Positions 23,160-36,127 of a stretch of 64,000 nt of DNA are shown here, piece by piece. The DNA lies in assembly GCA_963513935.1 (NCBI GenBank), contig OY740765.1, positions 77,049,718 through 77,113,717 on the forward strand, given 5' to 3'. Source of the stretch: Aphrophora alni (lineage: Eukaryota; Arthropoda; Insecta; Hemiptera; Aphrophoridae). How positions within the stretch are numbered: the stretch's first letter is position 1; every line of letters starts with the position of its first letter. A program made the translations under genes and the position numbers. The notes below the pieces were generated by a model, which ran no database searches, was not told the DNA's origin, and worked only from the letters and a program-made list of their open reading frames with translations.

Positions 23160-26100
23160 AAGTAAATATGTACACTAATTTCTTTTCTTTTCTGGAAATA
23201 ACATTTCATTTAACTATTTTATTTCATTACCATTTTGTTTGTATGCCATGGAAAACATTTTAAAGTTAATACTTTCAGGTGATTTCTTAATAGATTTACC
23301 TAATTTATTTTTATAGAACCTTGAGAATATAACTAATTAGTTAAAACAAAGAGACCTCTCACAAATGAAAGACTTGTAAGTGTTGAGACTGGAAATGTTA
23401 AAGACAAGCATATTTTTTTTGGATTTAAAATCCAATTTCTTCTAAACCCTTCGAGATTTCAAAATAATTTTTTCAGAGGTCATTCATGTCATTTGGATGA
23501 ATAGTTACACAATTATAAACATTTTTAGAAAAGTCTTGCAAGTGGTGAAACTGGAAATATTAGAAACAAGCATATTTTACACAATTAATTTGAGTACATT
23601 CTTCTACTATTCATAGCATTGCTTACATTCTGCTTATGCATTTTGGATGAACTCCATTTTCTAAAGATAATTACATATTCTCAAGACAATGCTAGGAGTG
23701 GCGGAATAATATACTCAAATCAATTATGTACAACAGTGGTGTATTGTGAGCTGAAGATTCAATCTATCTCATTTAGTTTTTAGTGTTTTTAATGTTTCAA
23801 TAAATCTTTAACTATATCACTCATTTAAATTTATTATGTATTTTTTCGATACAAACGCAATGATAAAAGCAATATGCTATAGTTAAGAGGCACTACTACA
23901 CACAAAAATAATGACTGAGATATTTTAACAATCAACAGATGAAACTAAGAAAGTGTTATAAAAATTATGCTGTTGTAAAAACAACTTTGCAATAAGTCGG
24001 TTGAGCGTGTAGGGTTTTAAAAAATAAAATATAATTTACAAACTACCATAGTTAAATAATTAATTCTAATAATAAAATAAAAAATTATAATTATACCAAT
24101 GTGACACAAATACAATCATCCACAATCCGCACAGGACACCAACAAATAATAGACGTACAAATTAATAATTAATAACAGACATGTACTTTTATGCAGCTGG
24201 CTATCCGAAGAGCGAAGACCTCTTGTATTAAAATCTCATAGCCCCCACCTTACTCACTTACTGTTGCGATGTAATGGGGGAAGACATCTCCTTTCTTCTA
24301 TGAAGACATGTAGAGCAGGTTGCAGTCAAATAGGAGCTGTAATACTGCAATGTTACTCATTTAAAAAATATTATTGTTACATTCAAAATAACATTTTTAT
24401 TATAATTTTATATTTAAAACAACGGCGAATATATGCAACTTTATATAGAAATATAGTTTCATTTTTTTTGTCATTAATACTTGGACTTCGCAGCTAGCCT
24501 AGCAAGCCTAGATAATATGCCACTGATGTATATTCTATTAGAAATATTGATTATAATAATAATTTGTTCTCCTAAACTATTACCGATTAAAAACCTTTCT
24601 TTCTACTACTTAAATAGTTCTCCTTTCAATTCTGCAACTTTTGATGTACGGTATATATGTTTGCTATTAAAAAAACATCATTTTCTTATAAAATTCTAAT
24701 TCACACCATGATTCCAAACTTAATAATTATCCTTAAACATACAAAAATCAAGAAATCATTATTTGGTCTTAAAATAATTTGAGAGTAATTATTCTTCTTT
24801 TGTATTTTGGACACGGTTTTCAATAAACCAAAATATAATATATTTTCTATTTTTATACCAAAATAAGTTAAATAGCTTTTGGCATTTACGAAGATATCTA
24901 TTATAATAATAATTAATATATATAAGTATCAGTTTTTATTACATGTGATTATGTATTCTTTTCTGTATGATATAAAAAAAGAGATCTTGACAGGTTTATT
25001 TACCAGTAACATATTCTGGGAGTAGAGTCTGTATCTCTTTTATTAAGCATATTAACCTCCATAAACATAACCCCCTTCTCCGGTCATTTCCTTTACAATC
25101 GACAAAACAAGATCGGTTAATTGTTTACTGACTACTACCAATACTGATACAATAAACAACATAGGTATTTTTTAAATTTTTTAAATTTTTATTTTTTAGC
25201 TTTGATAACTAAGATAACTCGGAGTATATATACCACTGATGGTGTACCTATGAAAAATGGTAAAATTGTGTTCAAATGTCATACTACCTTGGATTGTTGA
25301 TACATCTAGGATATTGTTAAAAAGAACAGTACATTCAAAATTTGATCCTGAAAGTGATTTTTTAACTTTATTTTGAATTCAGAACAAACAAATTGATGTA
25401 GTCTCACTGTGGAAGTAACCCTGGATGGGGGATGGGGATATCGAAAGGAAAGGAGAGGAACTATAGGATACCAGATTGCCTCGTTTCCTCTTCCTTGTGT
25501 CAGTCAGTCACCATGTCTAACTACAATTTATTTTTCTTAAAGGGGAATGACTAGATGCATCACAAAAGAAAACAGAACTCTAAATTCTCAAGGCTGTTCC
25601 GTCTCCCTCTTGTGACAAGCCAAGTGTTTTAGTGTAGTTGATAATAGGATATGCAAGTAGAGTCCTGGTGTATTTAGCTCTAGGTGAGAAATCTGTTGAA
25701 ATTAATAGCACTTGTGGAGGTTGAGTGTGTAGAGTCCTGTAAGTGAAATGCCTCTAGAGTTTTTTCCTTTTGAGGATTGTGTTGGTATTTACATGTTTTG
25801 GCCCAAAACAAAAGCAAAAGTGTAAAAGTCTATTGTATGTTTTGTATCGAGGCGGGATTGTGTTAAGGAAAATTGGGATCCTGCCTTGGAGTAGAAAGTT
25901 GCATATAGAGAAGGTGTACGTGAGTGTAGGTTGTGTTTATTCCACTAGGCGTGCTGGTCTACCAGTGTGTTTTTGCATTTCATTGATTTATTGGAATGTG
26001 GTTGGTTTAGCCCAAGGAGAGTTGTATCTGCTCAACGGGAGTAGAGGCATTATATCTTGCGAGTTGAGGGGGAAAGTAGTCTGGTGAACTAGTTTTCATA

Positions 26101-26245
26101 TCAGGTGTTATAAAGTTATAAATTTCACCTCTCCATCACATGGTTATATCCACCGGAAGGTCTGTGTAGTACATAGCAGTGCTAAAAATTAAAACAAAAA
26201 TTTAGTCCTAAAAATGACAATTATTGATGAATCAAATTATTTTTT
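23160..26245. other. Intergenic DNA, nothing recognised
   Basis: AT-rich, with a slightly GC-richer island at 25410-26140. That island contains a 105-codon + frame (25770-26087, starting MRIVLVFTCFGPKQ) for which I see no family signature and no splice context. It may be decayed transposon sequence. Confidence 0.35.
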
Positions 26246-26249
26246 CTAG

Positions 26250-26960
26250 AAAAGAATTACTTTTGGTACTTGACTTGTCGTTAAATGGTTGTGGGCTTGA
26301 AGAGTATTTTGATGTTTTCTTAAATGATTGTGGACTTGTAAAGCATTATTTTTGGTACTTGGTTTATCATTAATCGCTTGAGCTTTCAAAGTATTACTTT
26401 TGGTACTTAGTTTGTTATTGAATGATTGGGTTTGCGAAACATGATTTTGATACATGGCTTGTTGTAGAATGCTTTGACTTACAAAGTACAATTTTTGGTA
26501 CTTGGCTTGCTGTTGAACACTTAGACTTGCACAATATTGTATTTGATACTTGGCTTGTTGCTGAACGCATGGGCTTACAAAACAGGATTATTGGTACTTA
26601 GCTTGTTGTTCAACACTTGGACTTACAAAATATTATTATTGGTACTTAACTAGTTGTTGAATGAATGAACTTGCAATGCATTGTTTTTACTACTTAGGTT
26701 GTTTTTAAATACTTGGTCTTACTAAGTGTGTTTTTGGTACTTTGAATGTCGCTGAAGACTTATGCTCACAAAGTATGATATTTGGTACTTGGCTTCTTGT
26801 TGAATGCTTGGGCTTACGAAATACAATTTTTGGTACTTGGCTCATCATACAACAATTGGCCTTGTAAAGTATTATTTTTGGTACTTAGCTTGTTATTGAA
26901 CAACTTTGTTTGCAAAGTATTGTTTTTTGTACTTGCCTTGTTTATGACACTCATTGTTGT
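26250..26960. repeat. 48-bp minisatellite, about 14-15 copies
   Basis: Consensus pieces are ggtacttggcttgttgttga, atgcttgggcttacaaagta and ttattttt. The ggtactt anchor (or a one-base variant) falls at 26354, 26402, 26449, 26497, 26545, 26593, 26641, 26689, 26736, 26784, 26832, 26880 and 26928, i.e. a 47-48 bp step throughout. Copies differ by point changes, yet length is almost fixed. Because 48 is a multiple of three, reading frames stay open across several units on both strands (81 codons at 26491-26246 minus, 64 codons at 26782-26976 plus). There is no start, splice or conservation evidence that it is coding. Confidence 0.95.
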
Positions 26961-27017
26961 TGACCATTGTCATTGAGTGATTCTTTTCTCTTTTAACAAA
27001 AAGTATCTTATACAATA

Positions 27018-27789
27018 CCGGGTGTTTCAAAATGAATAGCGGGGTTTTAACGCTTTATAACTTTTATTACATTAAACTTACCGCTTTAAATGACACATCA
27101 AATGAAAAAGCAACTCAAAGAGTTTTACAGAAAAGCCTACAAGTATTCAATGTGAGCACCATTCGTCACACGGCACACGTCAAGACGATATGCGAGTTCT
27201 TCCCAAACTTTGATTAGTGTTTCTTGAGTAATTGTTGTAACAGCTGCTTCCATCCTGTTTCTTAATTCGGGTAGGTCAGTTGGTTGTAGAGGCACATACA
27301 CACGATCCTTTATGAACCCCCAAAGGTATAAATCTCAAGGCGTCAGATTGGGTGACCATGGAGGCCATGCAAAACAAACTCTGTCATTGGGGGAAGAGCC
27401 ATAACTGTAGAGTATCAAGATAAGAAGTACCAGTTACAGTTGCTTCGCCATAAAAGAAAGGCCCATAAATTTTCTGCCGGGATATAGCACCATCTATGGA
27501 TGTTTTTATCACCTGGAGGATCACAACCGAACTTAATACGGAACGCACATTGCACAATAACTACAGATTCCGTCTTTGCAAACTGTAAAACACAAAAAGC
27601 TTTCTGTTCACTAGTCGTCATCTTTGCCACTAGCGCTTTCTAACAGATGGCAGTGAAAACATTGCGTGGTGCCAACAAACAAAACTGTTTGAGTTGCTGT
27701 TTCATTTGATGTATCATTTATAGCTGTAATTGTAGTGTAATAAAAATTATAAGGCGTTAAAACCCCGCTATTCATTTTGAAACACCCGG
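27018..27789 (-). mobile_element. Self-deleted Tc1/mariner-type element (DUF4817 class), 772 bp
   Basis: TA flanks both ends (27016-27017 and 27790-27791). The terminal repeats begin CCGGGTGTTTCAAAATGAAT and are identical for about 36 bp, then stay similar for over 100 bp. On the minus strand a transposase N-terminus starts at 27630 (MAKMTTSEQKAFCVLQFAKT, then CAFRIKFGCDPPGDKNIHRW). This is joined almost at once to the middle and end: GPFFYGEATVTGTSYLDTLQ (~27455-27400), then SPNLTP.DLYLWGFIKDRVY and LPELRNRMEAAVTTITQETL, ending RVTNGAHIEYL near 27135. The region with the first catalytic residue is deleted. The perfect ends suggest recent mobility in trans. It belongs to the same broad class as 16108-18919 but a different family. 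Confidence 0.85.
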
Positions 27790-27794
27790 TATAT

Positions 27795-30690
27795 TATTTA
27801 TTGGGTATCTTGAATTATCGTATATATTTGTACACTTATTTATTTGTATTTCGGTTTAGAAGCATGGAAACCTTTAGTCTGCTACTCAAGCACGACCTGT
27901 GAAGCAATAAGATCAATTTTTAAGCTAAATCCTTACTTTACCATCAACATATTTGATAGAAACGATTTTATTAATTTTATTCAGTTTTTAAGAATGAAAT
28001 CCATTAATACTACACAAGGTTGAGAGATGACTTCATGTGGCTCCTGTTGCCACAATAAATCCTTGTGCTGTGCTGTCTCCTATACTAAAGCAAATTAAAT
28101 CAAACCAAATTTTAACAGAACTCGCAGAAGTGTCTTGCTTGTGAGGGGCTCTATTCTGTATGGGAGTTCCTTTCTTTGTAGAGGAGATGCTACTTTAATA
28201 ATGACAACAATGACTCTTTGTATTTAGTTGTTTAATTTATTTAGTTATTGTTTGTGTGCTTGTTAGAATCATAGGTTTTAAATTATTATTATAATTATTG
28301 ACAAATTTCATACCTCACATTGTGAGGTCAATGTAATACATTTCTATAAATAAATAAATAACTAAAAATTTCAGTCTGGAGAGGACTGTTAACATAATTA
28401 TAATTAAAATCCATTGGCTAAAACCAACTAAAAATGATAAGAGAAAACATTATTTTCTATATAAGTATATTATCATTTTATCGTTACACTCTTGTTTATT
28501 TTATCTAATAACTTTAGTTTATTATGTTATTAATTTATTAAAAGTAAACACAAAGTAATTAGAAACTTTTTTTAAGCAAACTGAACTAAATTTTAATCAT
28601 TATATCCACAAATATTTAAAATTATGTTATTTAATAATTATTCTGCCCATTTAAATGTGTGAAACTTTTTTTTTCATACTGCACAGAAAAAGCATTGTAA
28701 TAGTGATATGTTGAGATTTTCGGAATTATTCTTGGTTGTTTAGATTTTTTATAAAATCATTGTATTTGCAAGTGCTTTTTCTCAAAAATAAAACCGATTT
28801 GGCTAAAAATAGGTATAGCATTTTCTTGTATTACTAATAATGCACTTAAAATATAATTGTGGTAACACATTTGGGGATACCTGCCATAAGAAAAAATTTT
28901 TATCCCGACTTTATCAAAAGTTATTTTGATTAAATATTACACCTTAAATTTCTCAATAAAAAGTGTTGATCATAATTACTCAAAAATCCTCATTCTAGAT
29001 TGTAGGTAAAAATGGAAAAGATTTGTTATTAAATAATGTATTTCTCAAAATTTACTTGACTGATTCCGATAAATCTTTACTAAAATATATCAAATTAGAA
29101 AAAAATATTAGAAATAATTGATAAGAAATGAAAATGATCCTTTATAGCTATCTTTTTGTTTGATTATACTATGGTTGTATTTAAACTTGTGTTCTGTGCT
29201 TATGAATGTATGAAAAAATTAGAAGACTGTTTAAACTTAGTATGTTAAATAACTCAGTATTCATGTTCTAAATATCAATACTATTAAACAACTAATCTAT
29301 GTTATGTATATTTGATCTGTCCTGACGTCAGACAAAGACGGTATTGGAAGATACCCATGGTACAAATGATTTGTTTATGTCCCACAACTACATGTAAAAA
29401 TCTTGTGATAACTTTTTAAAGTATTAATTGTCCATTCCATTGTTTTATTTATATTTTTATGTTATTTGTAGTTATTTGCACGATAATAAGCAAATGGCAT
29501 TTGTGTTTATCTTGTGTAATAAAATAGAAATCATATAATTATTTGTTGTCTTATTGTTACTTACCTACAACCAACTTCATCATGTACGAATATCCGCCTT
29601 AAAATGGCGTTTGGATAGAAAAAAAAACGCCAGATATTAATGTTGTGGGGTATATCAATTTCTTTGGAATCTACAGCAAAATTTGTGATAACTAAACCAC
29701 CAGTAGCATGACATAGCATATTTAAACTTGTGTTTATGGACTTTGTTCAAAGAAAATTTGACCAAATTATGAAAGGAAAGTTAAATAAAACTAAAATATA
29801 ATACAATCTTAACATTTATTAAAGAGTGTAATAAAGATTACAGTTATAAAATTGTACAATTGTAAATCAAAATAAGAACACTCCAATAAAAATGAATGGC
29901 ACATAAAAACCGATCATATTAAAGATCTTCTGCTGACAGAGTATTGTAAAATAATACAGTACTGTCATATTTTCTTCTACAGAGGTGAAAAAAGTTGTGC
30001 TCGTTGCTCATACAACTAACAATAATCTCTTTGTCAATAAGGTAGTTCCAAAGGCTACTAGCACCTGGTATCACTTCATATATAAAAACTACAAAGAAAA
30101 TGTGTTTCATACTCTCGAAAAGTATAATAAATTTAATCTGTAGACAAAATTTGAATCCAAATTAATATTATTTACAACACATCCCGGTAGTCTAAAAAAT
30201 ATTATATTCTAATCAAATTCAATTTTTTGAGAATTCTTTGTTAGAAATATAAACACACACACTCACACACATTATATACAACAGTTTTGTAATATAGATG
30301 TGGATAAAATTTGATAAAAAGACAAATCAATTTATACAATTTTTATTTGACAGTGAAAATTTCCGAAGAAAGTGAGGCACAATTTGACATAACCTAGAAC
30401 ATTGTACTAGGTAGACCTGATTCAAAATCACTGAAAAACTTAAAATTTACTCAAATAAATAAACTCTAGAAACAAACATACACATATTACAACTTGTATA
30501 AACAAATCAATCTACATAACAAATAAGTTCACAATAACAGAAATAAATTTATCCACGCTTGAAATAGGCCTACTACGCACTGAATGCATGCAATTTGACA
30601 TTTCAGACAAGACCCAAACTTGTCAATACAAGATATCCAGCTTAGAAAGCTTGTCTAAAAGAATGCCTATACCATTTGCTTTGTAGGGTT
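27795..30690. other. Intergenic DNA with a possible LINE 3' end
   Basis: The stretch ends a possible + strand LINE tail at about 28200-28365: cacattgtgaggtcaatgta followed by (taaa)n. Just upstream, one frame reads DRNDFINFIQFLRMK (~27960-28000), which resembles the end of some Jockey-type proteins. The rest, to 30690, is AT-rich with nothing recognised. Confidence 0.35.
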
Positions 30691-30693
30691 ATA

Positions 30694-31350
30694 CAGAGTG
30701 AGGCAGACCACCCATACACAATGTATAGTGGGTAAACTAAATGAGGTAGATCCTTCATAACAATGGAAACCCACCAATTCTACCCCAAAGAGTTTGGAGA
30801 AATTATTTTGAAATCTCCCAAACGCGCCAAAAGGGTAGTTTTGGAAAAAATTTAAATGTAATGGTAGGTTAAGTGATACCACATTTTAAAGGTATTTGTT
30901 CACTGATCATTTTAATAAAAAAAGTTTTCACTTATCTTAATGCTCATGTACAGAGTAGTCCAAAACATATAAAATTCAGGATTTTACAGTTATTTTTATT
31001 GTCACCACCTATAATAATGTAGAGGAACACAATTTTTACCAAAGATTAATGAAAGGACGCCCTTTCCAAAAATATCCTCAAATTATACCCCAATATTTAC
31101 ACATTTAAAAAATACATAAAATTTAGGAAAATGTAAGTGATTAAAATTGAAAAAAACTCAAATAGCAACGTAGGTTGTGTTACACTTCAATTCTCCTTGA
31201 TGCCTTTACTACTAATGTTATTTATTATGGACAATAGGGCTTATTTTCAGAGGAATTAACTCACTCAGTTAGTTGTTCTCAACACCTTTGTTACGAAGGA
31301 TCTACCTCATTTAGTTTACCCACCGTGTAAGAGTGGTCTGCCTTACCATG
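30694..31350. mobile_element. TA-flanked MITE, about 657 bp
   Basis: TA lies outside each end. The ends are inverted: left CAGAGTGAGGCAGACCAC, right in reverse CATGGTAAGGCAGACCAC. A second, stronger inverted block follows on each side: gggtaaactaaatgaggtag then atccttc at 30731-30757 and its reverse at 31298-31322. There is no coding content. The TA target site suggests mobilisation by a Tc1/mariner or pogo transposase. Confidence 0.75.
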
Positions 31351-31883
31351 TAAAGAAATGAACATGTGATCAAAATATGAAAGTATGTCTTTGTTTTTCA
31401 CAATTCACTAAAGACAGGACATTACAAACTGGTCTGATTAATTTGGTCACAGCTTCGTAGAATGTATATATCTCAAAAACTATCACAGATGTAACAATTT
31501 CGAATACTTAGTTCAAAAGTGGATGAAAAAAATCTATGAAATGTCAACTTTTAGTATTTGGCTGGGTATTAACGTTTACAAAAAAAGCGACGTTGGCATA
31601 TTGATGGCCTGGCTCGCTTGACTGTACACTGCAGAACAACCACGTGCGATTAACATTCACTTCTTTCTTCAACTGATGTCATTATTATTGTAATTACTGC
31701 TTCATTTTTTTTAAATCCACAAGAATATGCTGCTTTTGATATTTTATATTTTTTAAATCAGCAACGCAGTAAAATTATTTTTATGATTTGAAGTTTTTTT
31801 TTTAAAATTGACTGGAAAATGTGTTATTATTTCAAACCATGTCCTGTATTTATAAGGCGAATAATAGCAATTTAAGGTATTAT

Positions 31884-32900
31884 CAGGCCCGATTCTATAA
31901 CTGGGCAACATGGGCACTTGCCCAGGGGCGCAAAGGTTTTGGGTCATAAAAAAAATTTTAAATTGAAAAAATTCAACCATTTAAGGCAGTATATGTCGAT
32001 AAAAGTTTATAAATTAAAAAAACTATAAAAAATTATAGAGCTGAAAAATCAAAATTTTAAGGTAGCACAACCATTCTTCAGATCTTTCTGAACATTTGGT
32101 AACATTTCCAAGCTTATTAAATTTCGGTTAGAAAATAGTGTCCGAAACAGAAAACTCGTTTTGCCCCCTCTTCACCCGCCCATCGCAAAAATCACCTCAT
32201 TCGTATAAATTCATTCATAAAATCGTTCTACAATAAAAGACGAAAAGCTGAATAGCTTAATGCTGTTATGTACGCAGAATGACATTACACTGAAGCTTGA
32301 CTTCAAAGATATAATTGATAGTTTTGCTACATCAAAGAACAGTAGAAAAAAAAGCAATAATGTAAATAGGATATAAGGAGAAAGTATGAGGAATATGTAT
32401 AAATATATATAAAGTATAGTAATAAGAGAAAGAAAGTATAAAGGAAATAAGAGATATTATGGTTGAAGTATTAAAGTTGTTTTACAAAACTCAATTACAA
32501 AGTGAACATACAGTTGAAATAAAATGAGCTATGGTTATGTAGGCCTATAGATATAAACGTTTGCAATAATTAAGAACTATTTTTTAGGGTGGGTGGGTGG
32601 TCCGTGATACTGTAAAATACAAGGTTGTTATGTTGTGACGTCAATCATAACACCTACGCCTGTAATTGCAGTGGCCTCATAATACTTGCATGTTTTTACA
32701 GTAGCCGGTTGCCAGTCCGTGACACGGCGAGTCCATAGGTGGTGGATAATGGAAAGACTTACCGACTCACCAAATAAAGGAGATCGTTGGAGTTGAGAAA
32801 TCCCTCCCGAACCAAAACTGGCAAAGATGAATTAATCGGGGGGGGGGGGCGCATCTCTTTAATTTGCCCAGGGACGCTACAAGGGTTAAAAACGGGCCTG
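31884..32900. mobile_element. hAT non-autonomous element with perfect 8-bp target duplication
   Basis: GGTATTAT flanks both ends exactly (31876-31883 and 32901-32908). The termini are CAGGCCCG on the left and, in reverse, CAGGCCCG on the right. Related subterminal gcccaggggcgc (31919-31930) and its inverted counterpart gcccagggacgct (32867-32879) follow. An 8-bp duplication and CA-starting short TIRs define hAT. The 1,017-bp interior has no transposase. A G-run lies at 32837-32848. Confidence 0.9.
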
Positions 32901-33429
32901 GGTATTATATGAATAAAATATGAATAGTTCTTCTGCATTTTCATTGATTACTTTTACAAACATTTCATAACGATTAAAATTGTATAGAGATTTTGTTTTT
33001 AAGAAACGATTTCATAGAAAACAATTTTTTAAAATACCAATGTACATTTGGATTTTTTAATATATCCATAATATTACATAAGGTAATGTTTTACCATTAT
33101 AAAGGTAATTGTAACAGTATATATTTGAGGCATATTTTTAAATTCAAAGTTCTTTTGCGTTAGCATGAAATATTATTCTCAATGACACATAGTATACTTT
33201 CTATAAATTCTGTGTTCTCACAAAACAATACTGATTTATAAGTAACTTATATTATTTAAGTAGCACTTCTAATAATAATTGTAAAAAAACAAAACAAATT
33301 GACTATTATTATTGCTTGTTTATTTAGACACATAAAAACAGGAACATGACAGAGAACATATTAAATTGTAAACATTGTGTCTGTGATTACTAAAATCAAT
33401 ATAACAAAACATCAGGGTTCGATGTGGTA

Positions 33430-34937
33430 TATTTTGTAGTATTAATGTCTTTTAGTGTTGCACTACGTACATTTATTAAAATTTATCAAAATGTAGTACT
33501 CTGCCTTGTGGTGATAATTTTTCCACTCCACTTACGTCATTGAAACTTTTCTTTTCATTGTCACTTTGATTCTTGTCAAAAGACATGTCGACAAAACGAT
33601 CTTCTTCATCTGAAAAAGCAAAACTGTCATCACTGGTGTCCTCGTCACTGGTTAATGAAATTACCGGTTCTTCAACCGCAGTTTCCAGGAGACCTTCATA
33701 TTCCCATGCATCTCTAAATGTTTTCCTTGTGTATGTAATATGTATAAATTTGTAATATGTATTTGTAATATGTATAAATTTATCCCTTCATTGGTTAGTC
33801 TGGTAACTTCTGTTAGTGTAAAAGTCTTGTTGTTTTTCGCAATGTATCCTATAATTTGGGCCCAAATCAACTCAATGACTCCTTGGCCAGCTCAACAACA
33901 ATATACTTTGGAAAGCGAGGCTTGTGTAAATTTATCACTTCCAAAAGTTCTGCTTTTTTCATGTCTTCTTCGAAAGTGATATTGAATTTCTCTAGCCACT
34001 CTACCATAAGACTTTTTTTCATGACATTCTAAAGGCTTTGTCTAAAATTTTGGAATGATATTTTGCATTATCAAACACTATTGCTGACTTTTCCTTCAAA
34101 TTTGGAAGAAGATTGTTCTTAAACCAGCCAAAAATTTTTCATGGTCCATCTCCTCATGGTAGTCACAGTTTTTTATTTCCATGGAAAAAAGCAGAAGGCT
34201 GTTCGGAATAAATCTTTTTGAACTAGTTGCGTGGAGCAGTATCAGACATCCTCATTTTCTGAGAGGCACAGACATTGTCTGGAACCATCTGTCCAAGCCG
34301 TATTTTGAGAGTGGCTGGTAACCCACGTCTCGTCAAGCCAAACTACTTCATCTAGGTTTATGTTTTTCATTTTACGAAGGAACCTTCACCGTCATGCAAC
34401 TACATCTGGCCTTTCAAGAAGAATTTTACTTTTTCCAACTGACCCAAGTTATTTTAAAACAAGCGAGAGAGAATAATTGCAGCCCAAAAATAAATCACCA
34501 TCCTTGAACGATTAACATAGTTTTTTTAATATAGGGTACTCCTTTCATTTGTAGTGTGCATACATATGTTGACGAATGACATCTTTTTGGAAATTGTGCA
34601 TGCTTGTCACATGTTTCTGACATGGCAGTTTTTTGTTATTAGGCATGTGTGATTCTCCACTTCCTCCTTTGTGTTATACTTTTCTGCACAAATTTTTACC
34701 ACTTATATTCTTATTAATGCCCAGGGCTGCAGCAGTCTGTAGAACAACCTTGGAGACAGGTAAAAGCGGTACATTGTTTATTTTCTCCTGCTGGAAATAC
34801 TCTTTGGCAGCACAAACAAGTTTCCTAGCTTGAGTACGCAGAGGTATACAACATCTTATGTTTTGATAATGTAAACGCTTAACATGAATGTGTCGACATC
34901 CACACTGTTTTGCAATTTGGTTTTCTGGATTCACATT
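33430..34937 (-). mobile_element. Degraded IS630/Tc1-like DDE transposase
   Basis: Read on the minus strand. The N-terminal helix-turn-helix region begins near 34934 and includes ARKLVCAAKEYFQQEK and PLLPVSKVVLQTAAALGINK. The catalytic core follows: VVWLDETWVTSHSQNTAWTD (~34345-34285, first aspartate), DYHEEMDHEKFLAG (~34165), AIVFDNAKYHSKI (~34088-34050, second aspartate) and VIELIWAQIIGYIAKNNKTF (~33880-33820, glutamate), then TLTEVTRLTNEGI. All three catalytic acidic residues can be found, but in different frames separated by frameshifts and stops. A 24-27 bp tandem duplication (aatatgtataaatttgt) at 33736-33785 disrupts the C-terminal part. The termini were not identified. Other lines such as the 86-codon frame 34934-34674 are parts of this element. 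Confidence 0.78.
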
Positions 34938-35587
34938 GACAAAACCAATATTAAGGTACTGATACTAAGGTACTGATAAAGAGAAACAAATTGTTTATAG
35001 CACTACTATTAATCACAGCTAGTCCTGAATAAATTATAACACCACTATAATAGCAAATCACGAGATAGCACAGTAAACAGCAGAAATGTCTCAAACAATT
35101 GAGAAAATGAAGAAGTTCATTAGAGAAGCATTTATAAATATTGGTTCTGGCTGCCACTTGTGTCAAACTATGTGTCGAAGTGTATTGGAGAGGTTAGAGG
35201 AATGTTATAAAGTTGATGAAGGACATTTCGAATACTTGCAAGATTAAGTTGGTAACATTTAAAATTAATAGTCAGTTAATTCTACTAAACTCAACTATAT
35301 TGTTTAAAACCAGTTTAAATCATTCTTCACATTAATTAAAAAACAATAAATTGATATATTGTTTACTATTGATTGATATCACCATCATTTAAAAATATAC
35401 TACTACTCTAAGTCTACTTTTATGTCACTTGGTATTAAATATACAATACAAACTCAATGTTTAAAATTCAACAGCAAATTTTCTTAAACCAATAAAACAA
35501 TTTTATTTTAAAATATTTGTAAGATGTCATCTACAGTGTACATTCATTGCCATAGGAGTAGGAACTGAATGTTATACACCACGCCTA

Positions 35588-36127
35588 CAGTCTGTATGAA
35601 GTAACCTGTCTCCTGACCCTTCGACTACCTGGGACAGGCCCGGGCCATTCACGTCGCCCGCAGTTGTTTACCTAATTAGTCGCCTATAAGCTTCCCCACT
35701 AGCTTAAGTAACTTTTTTACCTAAATCATAATTTCCGAAATGTTATCAAATATTTGAAAAGTACATAAAAAAATAAGATCAACGATACTAAACAAGGGCA
35801 AATTTGATAAAAACTAACAATATAGAGGTAATAAGAAATATAGAAGTAGTCTGTTTAAATCTTGTAATAATAAAGTTGGTTTTATGTAACAATATGACAA
35901 TGAAATTACAAATTTGCCCTTGTTTAGTATCGTTGATCTTATTTTTTTACGTACTTTTCAAATATTTGATAACATTTCGGAAATTATGATTTAGGTAAAA
36001 AAGTTACTTAAGCTAGTGGGGAAGCTTATAGGCGACTAATTAGGTAAACAACTGAGGGCGACGTGAATGGCCCGGGCCTGTCCCAGGTAGTCGAAGGGTC
36101 AGGAGACAGGTTACTTCATACAGACTG
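35588..36127. mobile_element. Near-perfect hairpin MITE, 540 bp, TA-flanked
   Basis: The element is CAGTCTGTATGAAGTAACC... to ...GGTTACTTCATACAGACTG with TA on both sides (35586-35587, 36128-36129). The left arm (about 217 bp) and right arm are reverse complements with only about two visible mismatches, one in the cgcccgcag/cgccctcag block and one near gtac(a/g)taaaa. The unpaired centre is about 105 bp. The arms contain a GC-rich block (ggcccgggcc). Such low divergence indicates a recent insertion or arm homogenisation. There are no coding sequences. Confidence 0.92.

Noticed and set aside
25770..26087. 105-codon + frame (MRIVLVFTCFGPKQ...)
   Set aside because: No recognisable domain, no splice or promoter context, composition unlike a conserved protein.
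26250..26960. CRISPR-like regular spacing
   Set aside because: The 48-bp units are contiguous tandem repeats without unique spacers, in a eukaryotic genome.
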